DNA of 64,000 bases from Intestinimonas timonensis (GCF_900626145.1 NZ_LR130816.1:150104-214103); one strand, 5' to 3'; positions 50,168 to 60,050 are shown, counted from the first letter of the stretch. Translations and numbers: made by a program. Notes: a model not told the origin generated them from the sequence alone.

Positions 50168-52159
50168 ATGACCGACCTGTGGTCCTTCCTCCTCCAGACC
50201 CTCACCGCCGCCGGAGCGGCGGCCTTCCTGCTGGTGGTCAAGTACCTGTTCCGTGACAAGCTCTCCCCCCGGTGGCAGTTCGGTATCTGGGGCCTGCTGG
50301 CCCTGGTGCTCCTCCACCCCGCCGGGCAGGGCGGGCGGTACGTCCTCCTCAACTGGCCGCTGTGGCTGGAGACCCTCAAGGCCGCCCTCACCGGGGACTA
50401 CTCTCTCATCCGTGTGATAGCCCCCATCCCTCTGCCCGCCCCCCTGGGCGGACCCCAGACGCCTCTGGACGTCCTCTATTTCGTCTATGTGACCGGGGTG
50501 GTGGTGCTGCTGGCTTGGTACGCCCTCACCTATCTCCGGCTGCGGCTGGCCCTCCGCCGGGGGAACCCCGCCGACGACGCTCAGCTCCGCCGGGTGGCGG
50601 CACAGTATGACCTTCCCCTCTGCCGGGCGGTGGAGGTGGAGGGACTGCCCTCCGCCTTCGTCTGCGGGGTGGTCCGGCCGGTGCTGGCCCTCCCCGCCGG
50701 GCAGGCGGTGGACGACAAGGTAATTCTCCACGAGCTGCTCCACCTCAAGTATCATGACGCCGCTTGGGGCCTCCTCATCTGCCTCTTCCGGTGCCTCCAC
50801 TGGTGTAATCCCCTCCTGTGGTACTGCGCCGACCGGGCGGGCAACGACGCCGAGGCCCTCTGCGACCAGCGGGTGCTGGAGCGGCTGGAGGGTGAGGACC
50901 GCCGGGACTACGGCCGCATCCTTCTCTCCATGGCCTCGGGCAAGTACGCCCGGGCCCCCGGCACCTCCTCCATGGCCAACGGCGGACGCAACATCCGGGA
51001 GCGCATCGAGGCCATCGCCCGGTTCAAGCGCTATCCGGCGGGGATGGCCCTGGCCTCGGTGTGTGTGGCGTTGGTGCTCCTCTTCCCCCTGGTGCTGGGA
51101 CAGGGTCAGACCCTGGCCAAGGCCAACGGCCTGGGCCACTCCGGGGAGCTGGAGTTCCACACCGCCATGGCCTCGGCCCGACTCACCCCCTGCACCACCG
51201 CCGCCGGAGCCTTGGACACCTACGGCAAGGCGGTCATCGAACAAGACGGCATCTACCGGGCTCTGTGCGCCCCGATTGACCAGCAGGCCGATCTGGCTGC
51301 CCAGATGGAGTCCTTCGCCCATGGCCCTGACAACTGGGTCCATGAGCACTGGGAGAGCGGTCTGCCTGGCTATCCCGACCAGGCCGCAGGCTATTTTCTC
51401 TACAACCTGACCGAGACGGACAGCGGCTATACCGCCGTGGTGGTCTTTCCCCTCCAGCTGGCCTACCTGGACGGTCCCGACGCCCCGCCGGTCCGTGAGA
51501 GCGAGGAGGGTCATGCCTACACCGCCTGGCAGGCCGTCCGGGCAGAGCGGCAGGGGGACCGCTGGGTGGTCCTCCCCCAGGGGGACTTCCATCTGGCGGA
51601 ACTCCAGCAGGCCTATGACGACGGCGTGAGCCTGCTCACCTGGGGTGATCCCGCCCTCCCCGCCGCCGTCACCTACGCCGCCGATGTGGACGGCCTCCGC
51701 CTGGAGATCGTCTACCAGACCATCCACACCGTGGACAATACGGTGGAGACCAGCAACTCCATGTCCTGGTTCTTTGGCACCTCCACCTCCTTTGACACCA
51801 CACCCAAGCCCAACGCCTTGTTTGACTCCGCCAGAGAATCCTACGATTTCATCGGCACCGAGACCGTCCCCGGGGCAGCAGACTTGGTGAACCGCTACGC
51901 CGCCGCTCCGGTCTGGGCCGACGGCAGCGGGCCCTCCCTGGAGTTCGGCTCCGGTCAGGGCAGCAGCAGCGACGGCACCTTCTGGGGCAACGCCCGGGAC
52001 AGCGGCAGCCTGCAAAGCGGCGGCGGCTCCGGCCTGGGCGGCGACCCCAATGAAGCGCCGGTGTGGCCGGACCACTACCGCATGGTCCTCTCCTATGTGG
52101 ACGGCCGGGAGGAGCAGACCGTGGAGCTCCGGCCCGTGGAAGGAGGGGATGTGCCGTGA
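50168..52159 (+). CDS. BlaR1/MecR1-like M56 membrane metalloprotease with a non-PBP sensor domain
   Basis: Signal-transducing protein of 663 aa. N-terminal TM segments, then the zinc protease motif ILHELLHLKYHD (about 197-208) with a later Glu in NDAEALCDQRVL, then a last TM near 300-315. The extracellular part (about 316-663) has no SxxK/KTG penicillin-binding motifs. It carries a Gly/Ser-rich stretch near 600-625 and is not a family I recognise. It starts one base after the repressor stop. The signal is therefore unlikely to be a classic beta-lactam acylation. Confidence 0.85.
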   Translation: MTDLWSFLLQTLTAAGAAAFLLVVKYLFRDKLSPRWQFGIWGLLALVLLHPAGQGGRYVLLNWPLWLETLKAALTGDYSLIRVIAPIPLPAPLGGPQTPLDVLYFVYVTGVVVLLAWYALTYLRLRLALRRGNPADDAQLRRVAAQYDLPLCRAVEVEGLPSAFVCGVVRPVLALPAGQAVDDKVILHELLHLKYHDAAWGLLICLFRCLHWCNPLLWYCADRAGNDAEALCDQRVLERLEGEDRRDYGRILLSMASGKYARAPGTSSMANGGRNIRERIEAIARFKRYPAGMALASVCVALVLLFPLVLGQGQTLAKANGLGHSGELEFHTAMASARLTPCTTAAGALDTYGKAVIEQDGIYRALCAPIDQQADLAAQMESFAHGPDNWVHEHWESGLPGYPDQAAGYFLYNLTETDSGYTAVVVFPLQLAYLDGPDAPPVRESEEGHAYTAWQAVRAERQGDRWVVLPQGDFHLAELQQAYDDGVSLLTWGDPALPAAVTYAADVDGLRLEIVYQTIHTVDNTVETSNSMSWFFGTSTSFDTTPKPNALFDSARESYDFIGTETVPGAADLVNRYAAAPVWADGSGPSLEFGSGQGSSSDGTFWGNARDSGSLQSGGGSGLGGDPNEAPVWPDHYRMVLSYVDGREEQTVELRPVEGGDVP

Positions 52160-52767
52160 TCCCAAACTATGAGAAGCTGTACCGGGGGGTGTCCCACGCC
52201 GCCTGGGCCTACTTCTTCCTCTACTTCAACGTCAACCTGAACACCCTCAACATCCTCCCCAACTTCGTGTGCTACCTCCTGCTGTGGTCGGCCATCGGCT
52301 GTCTGGAGGAGGAGGAGCGGGACCTCACCCTGCTGCGCCCCCTGTGTGTGCTGCTGGGGGTGTGGGCGGGGGCAGACTGGGTCTTCACCCTCTTCGGCGG
52401 GACCCTGGATGGGTGGTTTCCGCCGGTGGACCTGCTGATCTCGGTGGCGGACATCTACTTCCACTTCCAGCTCTTCACCGACTTTGCCCAGCTGGCGGCG
52501 CGGTACCAACCCCCGGGCGTGGCCCTGGACCGGCGGCTCCTGCGGCTGCGGACGGTCCACACCCTCCTCCTCACCGTCTTTGCCGTTCTGGGCTACTGCT
52601 TCCCCAACGGGGCGCAGTTCACCTTCCCGGGCGGCTCCCTGCCGGAGGGGGTAGTCACTGTCCTCCTCCTTGGCATGGCCCTGGCGGCCATGCTCGTGGC
52701 CCTGATGCTCATGTTCGGCCTCTTCGCATTGCGGAAATGCTTCCTCCCCACGGAGGAGGAGACATGA
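52156..52767 (+). CDS. Polytopic membrane protein of the BlaI-BlaR1 operon
   Basis: Unrecognised protein of 203 aa with about six hydrophobic segments: VCYLLLWSAIGCL, LCVLLGVWAGADWVFTLFG and, last, VVTVLLLGMALAAMLVALMLMFGLFAL. It starts with GTG 52156 overlapping the blaR1-like stop (GTGA), with GGAGGGG upstream. Being third in a BlaI-regulated operon, it may be the effector or an accessory sensor. A terminator begins at its last base. Confidence 0.75.
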   Translation: MIPNYEKLYRGVSHAAWAYFFLYFNVNLNTLNILPNFVCYLLLWSAIGCLEEEERDLTLLRPLCVLLGVWAGADWVFTLFGGTLDGWFPPVDLLISVADIYFHFQLFTDFAQLAARYQPPGVALDRRLLRLRTVHTLLLTVFAVLGYCFPNGAQFTFPGGSLPEGVVTVLLLGMALAAMLVALMLMFGLFALRKCFLPTEEET

Positions 52768-52804
52768 AAAAAGCGGAACAGACTTGCGTCTGTTCCGCTT
52801 TTTT
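52767..52804. terminator. Bidirectional terminator between the BlaI operon and the P-type ATPase gene
   Basis: Seventeen-bp perfect stem (arm AAAAAAGCGGAACAGAC, 52767-52783), loop TTGC, T-run. Confidence 0.9.
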
Positions 52805-52814
52805 TGTATCAGGA

Positions 52815-55445
52815 TCATTTCCGCCGGGAAGCCTGGACGGCGTCGTTGATGACCTTGTAGATCTGGATGACCACCGTGGGCAGGAAGGCCAGCAGGACCA
52901 CCAGGCCGATCTCCTTCATGGTAAAGGGGGCCACCTCAAAGAGGGTATTGAGGCCGGGGATGAAGAGGACGGCGGCCAGGAGCACCACGCCGGCAAAGAA
53001 GGCGCCGATGCTGGCCTTGTTGGTGGTGAGTCCGATGCGGAAGATGGAGGGAATCCCGCGGCAGTTGAAGCCGTGGAAAAGCCGGGCCAGGGTCAGGGTA
53101 GAGAAGGCCATAGTCATGGCCAGCTCGGCGCCGGAGTCCCGGAGTCCGATGAAGTAGGCGGCCATGACAGCGGCGGCGATGATGGCACCGTAGGCGAAGA
53201 TCTTGCCCAGGAGGCCCTTGGTGAGGATGGGCTCCTTGGGGTCACGGGGCTTCTGGTCCAGCAGGCCGCCGGTGGCCGGCTCCACGCCGATGGCGATGGC
53301 GGGCAGGGAGTCGGTGAGGAGGTTGATGAACAGCAAGTGCACCGGGGCAAAGGGGACAGAGAGACCCAGGATGGAGGTGATGAGGACGCAGAGGATGCCG
53401 GCCATGTTGCCGGAGAGGAGGAAGTTGATGGAGTTTTTGATGTTGGTGTAGACGCCGCGGCCGTTGACCACCGCCTTGACGATGGTGGCGAAGTTGTCGT
53501 CGGCCAGGATCATGGAGGCGGCGTCCTTGGAGACCTCGGTGCCGGTGATGCCCATGGCCACGCCGATGTCGGCGGCCTTGAGGGCGGGGGCGTCGTTGAC
53601 GCCGTCACCGGTCATGGAGACGATCTTGCCCTTGCGCTGCCAGGCGGAGACGATGCGGATCTTGTGCTCGGGGGACACCCGGGCGTAGACGGAAATTTTC
53701 TCCAGACGCTGGTCCAGGTCGGCGTCGGTCATGTTGTCCAGCTCCACGCCGGAGACAGCCTCATCCCCCTCCCGGAAGATGCCCAGCTGCTTGGCGATGG
53801 CGGAGGCGGTGACCTTGTGGTCGCCGGTGATCATGATGGTGCGGATGCCGCCCCGCTTGGCGTCGGCCACGGCCTGGATGGCCTCGGGCCGGGGCGGGTC
53901 GATCATGGAGATGAGGCCGATGAAGGTGAAGTCCTTCTCGTCGTCCAGGGTGAGGGTGTGGTTCTCCGGCAGCTCCCGGTAGGCGAAGGACAGGACCCGT
54001 AGGCCCTCCATGGAGAGCTCCATGTTCACACGGGAGATGCGCTCCTTCCACTCGGGGGTCATGGGCACCTTGCCCTCCCGGGTGAGGACGTGGGTGGACC
54101 GGGCCAGGAGCACATCGATGGCGCCCTTGGTGTAGAGGGTGGGCACGCCGTCGATGTCGTGGAGGGTGCTCATGAGCTTCCGGTCGGAGTCGAAGGCCAG
54201 CTCCCCGATGCGGGGGTGCTGCCGGCGGTAGGCCACCTCGTCGATCTCCAGCCGGTCGCCCAGCATGACCAGGGCCACCTCGGTGGGGTCGCCGATGCTG
54301 GTGCCGGTGGCCGGGTCGGTGGTGGCGTCGCTGGCCAGGAGGGCCGCCTTCAGCAGGAGCCGCTGTACATCGTTGACCAGATCCAGATCATCGCCCTCCA
54401 GCAGGGAGCCGTCGGCGTAGATCTTCTGGGGGGTCATCTTGTTCTGGGTCAGGGTGCCCGTCTTATCCGAGCAGATCACCGACACGGCGCCCAGGCTCTC
54501 CACCGCCTTCAGGTCCTTGATGATGGCGTTCTCCTTGGCCATCTTCTGGGTGCCCAGGGCCAGGACGATGGTGACGATGGAGGAAAGGGCCTCCGGGATG
54601 GCGGCCACGGCCAGGGCCACGGCGAACATGAGGGAGTCCAGAATGGGCATCTCCCGGTAGAGGGAGAGGCCGAAGACCAGCACGCAGATGGCCATGATGA
54701 CGATGGCCAGCTTCTTGCTGAAGTCGTCCAGGGACTGCTGGAGGGGGGTCTTGCGCTGCTGGGTCTGGTTCATGAGGGCGGCCACCTTGCCCAGCTCGGT
54801 GTTCATGCCGGTACCGGTGACCACCACCAGGGCCCGGCCGTAGGTCACCAGGGAGCCGGAGAAGACCATGTTCTTCCGGTCGCCCAGGGCCACCTCGTCG
54901 CCGGGGATCACGTCGGTGGTCTTCTCCACGCCCTCACTCTCGCCGGTGAGGGAGCTCTCATTGACCTTGAGAGAGAAGTTCTCCAGGATGCGGCCGTCGG
55001 CCACCACCATGTCGCCGGCCTCCAGCTCCACGATGTCGCCGGGGACGATCTGGGCGGAGGGGATCATGGCGCGCTTGCCGTCCCGCAGCACCTTGGCTGT
55101 GGGGGAGGACATGGCCTTCAGGCTCTCCAGGGACTTTTCCGCCTTGAAATGCTGGACGGTGCCCAGGATGGCGTTGAGGATGAGGACGGCGAAGATGACG
55201 ATGGTGCTCTCCAGATTGCCGGAGACGGCGGAAATGACAGCGGCCACCAGCAGGATGACCACCAACAGATCCTTGAACTGCTCCAGGAAGACCTGGAGGC
55301 CCGATTTCTTCTTGCCCTCGGCCAGGGCGTTCTTGCCGAACCGCTCCAGCCGCTCCGCCGCCTGGGCCGAAGTGAGGCCCGTCCGGGCGGACTCCACCGC
55401 CTTCAGGGTCTCCTCCGGGGTGCGGTTGAAAAAGGCTTTTTCCAT
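52815..55445 (-). CDS. P-type cation-transporting ATPase (P2, calcium/manganese-type)
   Basis: Cation pump of 876 aa. Cation_ATPase_N at the start, phosphorylation motif DKTGTLT in SVICSDKTGTLTQNK, E1-E2 actuator LTGESEGVEK, and hinge GDGVNDAPALKAADIGVAMG are present. AAIPEAL in M4 and the six C-terminal helices follow the PMCA/SERCA-like P2 group. I start at ATG 55445, eight bases from GGAG; GTG 55454 is less likely. An upstream Mn2+-type riboswitch suggests it exports manganese, or calcium with manganese. Confidence 0.93.
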   Translation of the reverse strand: MEKAFFNRTPEETLKAVESARTGLTSAQAAERLERFGKNALAEGKKKSGLQVFLEQFKDLLVVILLVAAVISAVSGNLESTIVIFAVLILNAILGTVQHFKAEKSLESLKAMSSPTAKVLRDGKRAMIPSAQIVPGDIVELEAGDMVVADGRILENFSLKVNESSLTGESEGVEKTTDVIPGDEVALGDRKNMVFSGSLVTYGRALVVVTGTGMNTELGKVAALMNQTQQRKTPLQQSLDDFSKKLAIVIMAICVLVFGLSLYREMPILDSLMFAVALAVAAIPEALSSIVTIVLALGTQKMAKENAIIKDLKAVESLGAVSVICSDKTGTLTQNKMTPQKIYADGSLLEGDDLDLVNDVQRLLLKAALLASDATTDPATGTSIGDPTEVALVMLGDRLEIDEVAYRRQHPRIGELAFDSDRKLMSTLHDIDGVPTLYTKGAIDVLLARSTHVLTREGKVPMTPEWKERISRVNMELSMEGLRVLSFAYRELPENHTLTLDDEKDFTFIGLISMIDPPRPEAIQAVADAKRGGIRTIMITGDHKVTASAIAKQLGIFREGDEAVSGVELDNMTDADLDQRLEKISVYARVSPEHKIRIVSAWQRKGKIVSMTGDGVNDAPALKAADIGVAMGITGTEVSKDAASMILADDNFATIVKAVVNGRGVYTNIKNSINFLLSGNMAGILCVLITSILGLSVPFAPVHLLFINLLTDSLPAIAIGVEPATGGLLDQKPRDPKEPILTKGLLGKIFAYGAIIAAAVMAAYFIGLRDSGAELAMTMAFSTLTLARLFHGFNCRGIPSIFRIGLTTNKASIGAFFAGVVLLAAVLFIPGLNTLFEVAPFTMKEIGLVVLLAFLPTVVIQIYKVINDAVQASRRK

Positions 55446-55511
55446 GCTGCACACTCCTTTTACAGGTTATCTTGCCCCGGGAACAGCCGCTGATTCCCAC
55501 GCCGAAACAAT

Positions 55512-55567
55512 AAAAAAAGACTTTTGAGTATACACTCCGCCCCAGCGAAGTACATACTCAAAAGTCT
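55512..55567 (-). terminator. Expression-platform terminator of the riboswitch
   Basis: On the minus strand, AGACTTTTGAGTATG (55567-55553) pairs with TATACTCAAAAGTCT (55532-55518), followed by seven T's. Its 5' arm shares CTTTTG with the aptamer's closing helix, so ligand binding should prevent termination. Confidence 0.85.
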
Positions 55568-55646
55568 TGTCACCGTCACCGGCGTCCTCCCCCAGGCCGA
55601 AGGCCGTGATGTTGAAGGAGGAACTTGCGACTACTCCCTTTTGAAC
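55558..55646 (-). promoter_or_regulatory. yybP-ykoY (manganese) riboswitch aptamer
   Basis: On the minus strand the RNA begins TTCAAAAGGGAGTAG and ends CAAGACTTTTG. Between them are CAACATCACGGCCTTCGGCC and a G-rich GGGGGAGGA arm. GGGAGTAG, TCAACATC and the CAAGACTTTT closing strand are hallmarks of the yybP-ykoY class, which binds Mn2+ and turns genes on. It sits directly after the promoter and before a P-type ATPase gene, its most usual target. Confidence 0.8.
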
Positions 55647-55654
55647 TATCCAAG

Positions 55655-55683
55655 ATTATACCGACTGTTTCCTCCCTTGTCAA
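55655..55683 (-). promoter_or_regulatory. Promoter of the riboswitch-controlled P-type ATPase gene
   Basis: On the minus strand, -35 TTGACA (55683-55678) and -10 TATAAT (55660-55655), spacer 17: fully consensus. Confidence 0.88.
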
Positions 55684-55739
55684 GGCTGCCCATGTAAAAT
55701 CCGGTAAACTTTTTCTCCCACATCGGAAGGCCGCTTTTC

Positions 55740-55768
55740 TTGCAAACGCTCCACCCTTGGGGTAAAAT
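55740..55768 (+). promoter_or_regulatory. Promoter of nadE
   Basis: The -35 TTGCAA (55740-55745) and -10 TAAAAT (55763-55768) have a 17-base spacer. Confidence 0.7.
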
Positions 55769-55797
55769 GGTACCAACGCGAATAGGAGGTCATGTAT

Positions 55798-57723
55798 ATG
55801 CGCGATGGTTTTGTGAAAGTCGCCGCCGGCACCCCGTCCATCCGGGTGGCCGACTGCCGTTATAACGCCGAACAGATCTTCACCCTCATGCGGGAGGCCG
55901 CCAAGCAGGGGGTGAAGGTCCTGGCGCTCCCCGAGCTGTGCCTTACCGGCTATACCTGCGGGGACCTTTTCCTCCAGCCCACCCTGCTCCGGGGCGCTGA
56001 GGAAGGGCTCCAGACCATCCTGGAGGCCACCAAGAACCTGGACATGGTCACCGCCATTGGCCTGCCCGTCCGGAACCCCTGGGACGGTAAGCTCTACAAC
56101 TGCGCCGCCGTCATCCACAAAGGGGAGATCCTGGGCCTGGTGCCCAAGACCCACCTGCCCAACTACGGCGAGTTCTATGAGCAGCGCTGGTTCGCCTCCG
56201 GCGCCGGAACGGAGGTTACCTTCCCCCTGTGCGGTCAGGAGGTCTGCCTGTCGGACGGCCACCTTTTCTTCTGCACCCAGCTTCCCCAGCTGGTCATCGG
56301 CGTGGAGATCTGCGAGGACCTGTGGGCGCCGGAGCCCCCCTCTATCCGGGCGGCCCGGGCGGGCGCCACCCTCATCCTCAACCTCTCCGCCTCCAATGAG
56401 ACGGTGGGCAAGGCCGGCTACCGCCGCTCCCTGGTGTGCGGCCAGTCGGGCCGCCTGCTGTGCGGCTACGTCTACGCCGACGCCGGAGAGGGTGAATCCT
56501 CCACCGACCTGGTCTTTGGCGGCCACAATATGATCGCCGAGAACGGCGTTCTCCTCTCCGAGCGGCGCTTCGGCACCGGCCTCACCGTCAGCGAGATCGA
56601 CGTGGACCGTCTGTGCGCCGAGCGGCAGCGGCTGGGTACCTTCCAGCCCCTGGAGGAGCAGGAGAGCCTGTGGCGGATCGGCTTTGACCTGGACCTCAGC
56701 GACACCCACCTGACCCGGCCCGTCTCCCCCACCCCCTTCGTCCCTGAGGACAAGGCCGACCGGGCGGAGCGGTGCAACGAGATTTTGTACGTGGCCGCCC
56801 TGGGCCTCAAGAAGCGGCTGGAGCACACCAATGCCAAGACGGCGGTGGTGGGCCTCTCCGGCGGCCTGGACTCCACCCTGGCCGTCCTCATCACGGCGGT
56901 GGCTATGCAGATGTTGGACCGCCCCGCCACCGACATCATCGCCGTCACCATGCCCTGCTTCGGCACCACCGACCGCACCAAGTCCAACGCCGTACTGCTG
57001 GCCGAGCGGCTTGGCTGTACCCTCAAGACCATCGACATCGGTGAGGCGGTGAAGCAGCACTTTAGGGACATCGGCCAGTCCATGTCTGACCACGACGTCA
57101 CCTTTGAAAACGGCCAGGCCCGGGAGCGGACCCAGGTCCTCATGGACATCGCCAACCAGACCGGCGGCCTGGTCATCGGCACCGGCGACCTCTCCGAGCT
57201 GGCCCTGGGTTGGTGCACCTACAACGGCGACCACATGAGCAACTACGCCGTCAACGCCGGCATCCCTAAGACCCTGGTGCGCCATCTGGTGAGTTTCATC
57301 AGCGACGACAAGGAGCAGGAGGACCCCCAGCTCTCCGGCGTCCTCTCCGACATTCTGGACACCCCCGTCTCCCCGGAGCTCCTCCCCGCCATCGAGGGCC
57401 AGATCGCCCAGAAGACCGAGGACCTGGTGGGCCCCTACGAGCTCCACGACTTCTTCCTCTACTATGCCGTCCGCTGGGCCTTCCCGCCCCGGAAGGTGCT
57501 GCGCCTGGCCGAGTACGCCTTCGGCCGGACCTACGACCGGGCCACCATCCTCAAGTGGGAGCGCACCTTCTACCGGCGCTTCTTCTCCCAGCAGTTCAAG
57601 CGCTCCTGCCTCCCCGACGGCCCCAAGGTGGGCTCTGTGGCCCTGTCGCCTCGCGGCGACTGGCGCATGCCGTCTGATGCAGTGGCCTCCCTCTGGCTGG
57701 AGGAGCTGGAGGGCCTGGAATAA
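55798..57723 (+). CDS. nadE: Glutamine-hydrolysing NAD+ synthase
   Basis: Last step of NAD+ synthesis, 641 aa, the two-domain type. The N-terminal nitrilase-fold glutaminase carries the triad Glu ([10 protein letters not shown]), Lys ([12 protein letters not shown]) and Cys ([11 protein letters not shown]). The C-terminal synthase has [11 protein letters not shown] (PP-loop) and [26 protein letters not shown] start at ATG 55798, eight bases from AGGAGG; ATG 55792 is too close. Monocistronic. Confidence 0.95.
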   Translation: MRDGFVKVAAGTPSIRVADCRYNAEQIFTLMREAAKQGVKVLALPELCLTGYTCGDLFLQPTLLRGAEEGLQTILEATKNLDMVTAIGLPVRNPWDGKLYNCAAVIHKGEILGLVPKTHLPNYGEFYEQRWFASGAGTEVTFPLCGQEVCLSDGHLFFCTQLPQLVIGVEICEDLWAPEPPSIRAARAGATLILNLSASNETVGKAGYRRSLVCGQSGRLLCGYVYADAGEGESSTDLVFGGHNMIAENGVLLSERRFGTGLTVSEIDVDRLCAERQRLGTFQPLEEQESLWRIGFDLDLSDTHLTRPVSPTPFVPEDKADRAERCNEILYVAALGLKKRLEHTNAKTAVVGLSGGLDSTLAVLITAVAMQMLDRPATDIIAVTMPCFGTTDRTKSNAVLLAERLGCTLKTIDIGEAVKQHFRDIGQSMSDHDVTFENGQARERTQVLMDIANQTGGLVIGTGDLSELALGWCTYNGDHMSNYAVNAGIPKTLVRHLVSFISDDKEQEDPQLSGVLSDILDTPVSPELLPAIEGQIAQKTEDLVGPYELHDFFLYYAVRWAFPPRKVLRLAEYAFGRTYDRATILKWERTFYRRFFSQQFKRSCLPDGPKVGSVALSPRGDWRMPSDAVASLWLEELEGLE

Positions 57724-57738
57724 ACACCATATATCCCC

Positions 57739-57779
57739 AAAATCCGCCTGTGGGCCCAGCCCACGGGCGGATTTTTTTG
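57739..57779 (+). terminator. Terminator of nadE
   Basis: Stem of AAAATCCGCC with a GTGGGC continuation (57739-57755), loop CCA, then a T-run of seven. Confidence 0.87.
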
Positions 57780-57841
57780 CCTATTTCTCAAAATTCGTGT
57801 GGGGCGGACGTTTGTCCATTCATAAAATAGTCATATTTATA

Positions 57842-57850
57842 TGCTAGAAT
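57842..57850 (+). promoter_or_regulatory. Extended -10 promoter of the citrate synthase gene
   Basis: TGCTAGAAT gives TG-n-TAGAAT; no good -35 is seen in the AT-rich stretch upstream. The leader to ATG 57934 is about 75 bases and holds no clear structure. Confidence 0.45.
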
Positions 57851-57933
57851 GATATTTAATACACTAATCATTCAGATCCCTATACGACAACTACCGCCGC
57901 CCCTCCCGGGGCCTCCGCAGAGAAAGGAGCGCG

Positions 57934-59301
57934 ATGCCAATGGCCAGCTACCACTACAGTGACGTGACCCCCGAGATCCAGGCCCACGCCGCCAGGAGCC
58001 TGGAAAACTGTCAGATCGACCCAGAAGATTACCGCCGCTACGACGTCAAACGGGGTCTCCGTGACCTGGACGGCAAGGGCGTGCTGGCCGGACTCACCGA
58101 GGTCTCCGACATCATCTCCAAAAAGGTGGTGGACGGGGTGGAGGTCCCCTGCGAGGGCGAGCTCTACTTCCGGGGCTACAACATCGAGGACCTGGTGGGC
58201 TCCGCCCTGCGGGAAAAGCGCTTTGGCTTTGAGGAGACGGCCTACCTCCTCATGTTCGGCCAGCTGCCCACCCGCTCGGAGCTGGAGGACTTCACCCAGC
58301 TCCTCTCCTCCTACCGGACCCTCCCCAAGAACTTCGTCCGGGACGTGATTTTAAAATCCCCCAGCAGCGACATGATGAACTCCCTGGCCAAGTGCGTCCT
58401 CTCCATCGCCTCCTACGACGACAAGACCGACGACATCAGCCTGCCCAACGTGGCCCGGCAGTGCATCCAGCTCATCGCCACCTTCCCCCTCTATGCCGTC
58501 TACTCCTACCAGGCCTACACCTACAAGGAGGGCAACTCCCTCTTCATCCACGCCCCCCGGCCGGAGCTCTCCACCGCGGAGAACATCCTCACCCTCCTGC
58601 GGGCCGACTCCTCCTATTCCTTCTGGGAGGCCCACATTCTGGACATCTGCCTCATGCTCCACGCCGAGCACGGCGGCGGCAACAACTCCACCTTTACCAC
58701 CCACGTGGTCACCTCCTCGGGCACCGACACCTACTCCTGCATGGCCGCCGCCCTGGCCTCCCTCAAGGGCCCCAAGCACGGCGGCGCCAACATCAAGGTC
58801 ATCCAGATGTTCGAGGACATGAAGAAGGAGGTCCGGGACTGGACCGACGAGGAGGAGATCTCCGCCTATCTGAAGGCCCTCCTCCACGGGGAGGCCTTCG
58901 ACAAGGCGGGACTCATCTACGGCATGGGCCACGCCGTCTACTCCCTCTCCGACCCCCGGGCCAACATCCTCCGCCGGTTCGTGGAGACCCTCTCCCGGGA
59001 GAAGGGCCGCACCGACGAGTACGACCTCTACGCCCGGGTGGAGCGGCTGGCCCCCCAGATCATTGCCCATGAGCGGAAGATCTACAAGGGCGTGGCCGCC
59101 AACGTGGACTTCTACTCCGGCTTCGTCTACCACATGCTGGACCTCCCCCTGGAGCTCTATACCCCCCTCTTTGCCATGGCCCGCATCGCCGGCTGGAGCG
59201 CTCACCGCATCGAGGAGCTCATCAACATGGGCAAGATCATTCGCCCCGCCTACAAATATGTGGGCACCCATCGGGATTACACCCCCCTGGACCAAAGATG
59301 A
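57934..59301 (+). CDS. Citrate/2-methylcitrate synthase
   Basis: Condenses oxaloacetate with acetyl-CoA (or propionyl-CoA), 455 aa. ELYFRGYNIEDLVGSALREKRFGFEETAYLLMFGQLP, the catalytic His in LMLHAEHGGGNNSTF, SLKGPKHGGANIKV, and GMGHAVYSLSDPRANILR are conserved. The long N-terminus is typical of clostridial forms. AAAGGAG precedes ATG 57934. No aconitase or isocitrate dehydrogenase lies nearby; the role is probably 2-oxoglutarate supply. Confidence 0.93.
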   Translation: MPMASYHYSDVTPEIQAHAARSLENCQIDPEDYRRYDVKRGLRDLDGKGVLAGLTEVSDIISKKVVDGVEVPCEGELYFRGYNIEDLVGSALREKRFGFEETAYLLMFGQLPTRSELEDFTQLLSSYRTLPKNFVRDVILKSPSSDMMNSLAKCVLSIASYDDKTDDISLPNVARQCIQLIATFPLYAVYSYQAYTYKEGNSLFIHAPRPELSTAENILTLLRADSSYSFWEAHILDICLMLHAEHGGGNNSTFTTHVVTSSGTDTYSCMAAALASLKGPKHGGANIKVIQMFEDMKKEVRDWTDEEEISAYLKALLHGEAFDKAGLIYGMGHAVYSLSDPRANILRRFVETLSREKGRTDEYDLYARVERLAPQIIAHERKIYKGVAANVDFYSGFVYHMLDLPLELYTPLFAMARIAGWSAHRIEELINMGKIIRPAYKYVGTHRDYTPLDQR

Positions 59302-59305
59302 CATA

Positions 59306-59338
59306 CAAGGCCCGGAGCGCTCCGCGCTCCGGGCCTTG
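59306..59338 (+). terminator. Hairpin after the citrate synthase gene
   Basis: Fifteen-bp perfect stem (arm CAAGGCCCGGAGCGC, 59306-59320) but no T-run, so termination may be weak. Confidence 0.55.
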
Positions 59339-59421
59339 GCAATTGTCCGTTGTCAATTTCCGCCCCAGGCGGTATAATGAATGGGACAAGCACCATGTGT
59401 GCGCAAGTAAGGAGGAGCGCT

Positions 59422-60045
59422 ATGGATTACGAGACCCAAAGACGGCTCATGTGCGAGCTGGGCCGCAGACTGTGGGAACGGGGCTGGGTGGCCGCCAACG
59501 ACGGCAACTTCAGCCGGAGACTGGGAGAAGGCCTCTTTTTGGTGACCCCCGCCGGGGTGAGCAAGGGCTTCCTCACCACAGACATGCTGCTGGTGGTGGA
59601 CAGCCAGGGCCGGATGACCGAACCGTCCTCCTACCGCCCCTCCTCGGAGACCCCCCTGCACCTGGCCTGCTACCGGGTCCGCCCCGATGTGGGCGGCGTA
59701 TGTCATGCCCATCCCCCCGCCGCCACCGCCTTCGCCTGCGCCCACATGGGCCTGGAGGAGCCCCTGCTGGGTGAGGCCGTCATGTCTCTGGGCCCGGTAC
59801 CCTGCGCCCCCTACGGCCGCACCGGCACCGCTGAGCTGCCCGCCGCTGCCGCTCCCCTCATGGCCGACCATGACGCCATCCTCCTGGCCAACCACGGCGC
59901 CCTCACCATGGGCCCCGACCTGGAGCGGGCCTACTGGCGGATGGAGACCCTGGAGCACACCGCCCAGATCCACCTCAACGTCCGGCTGCTGGGGGGCGGC
60001 GTGCCCCTGACCCAGGAGCAGGCCGCCGCGCTGAGAGGGGGCTGA
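59422..60045 (+). CDS. Class II aldolase/adducin family protein
   Basis: Zinc-dependent aldolase-like protein of 207 aa. N-terminal substrate loop WVAANDGNFSRRL, base and metal region SSETPLHLACYRVRPDVGGVCHAHPPAATAF with the zinc His-X-His, and ANHGALTMG with the third His match L-fuculose-phosphate-type aldolases. The substrate is not clear; other members act in methionine salvage or sugar-acid pathways. AAGGAGGAG precedes ATG 59422. It is followed closely by a YcxB-like gene. Confidence 0.88.
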   Translation: MDYETQRRLMCELGRRLWERGWVAANDGNFSRRLGEGLFLVTPAGVSKGFLTTDMLLVVDSQGRMTEPSSYRPSSETPLHLACYRVRPDVGGVCHAHPPAATAFACAHMGLEEPLLGEAVMSLGPVPCAPYGRTGTAELPAAAAPLMADHDAILLANHGALTMGPDLERAYWRMETLEHTAQIHLNVRLLGGGVPLTQEQAAALRGG

Positions 60046-60050
60046 CGACC

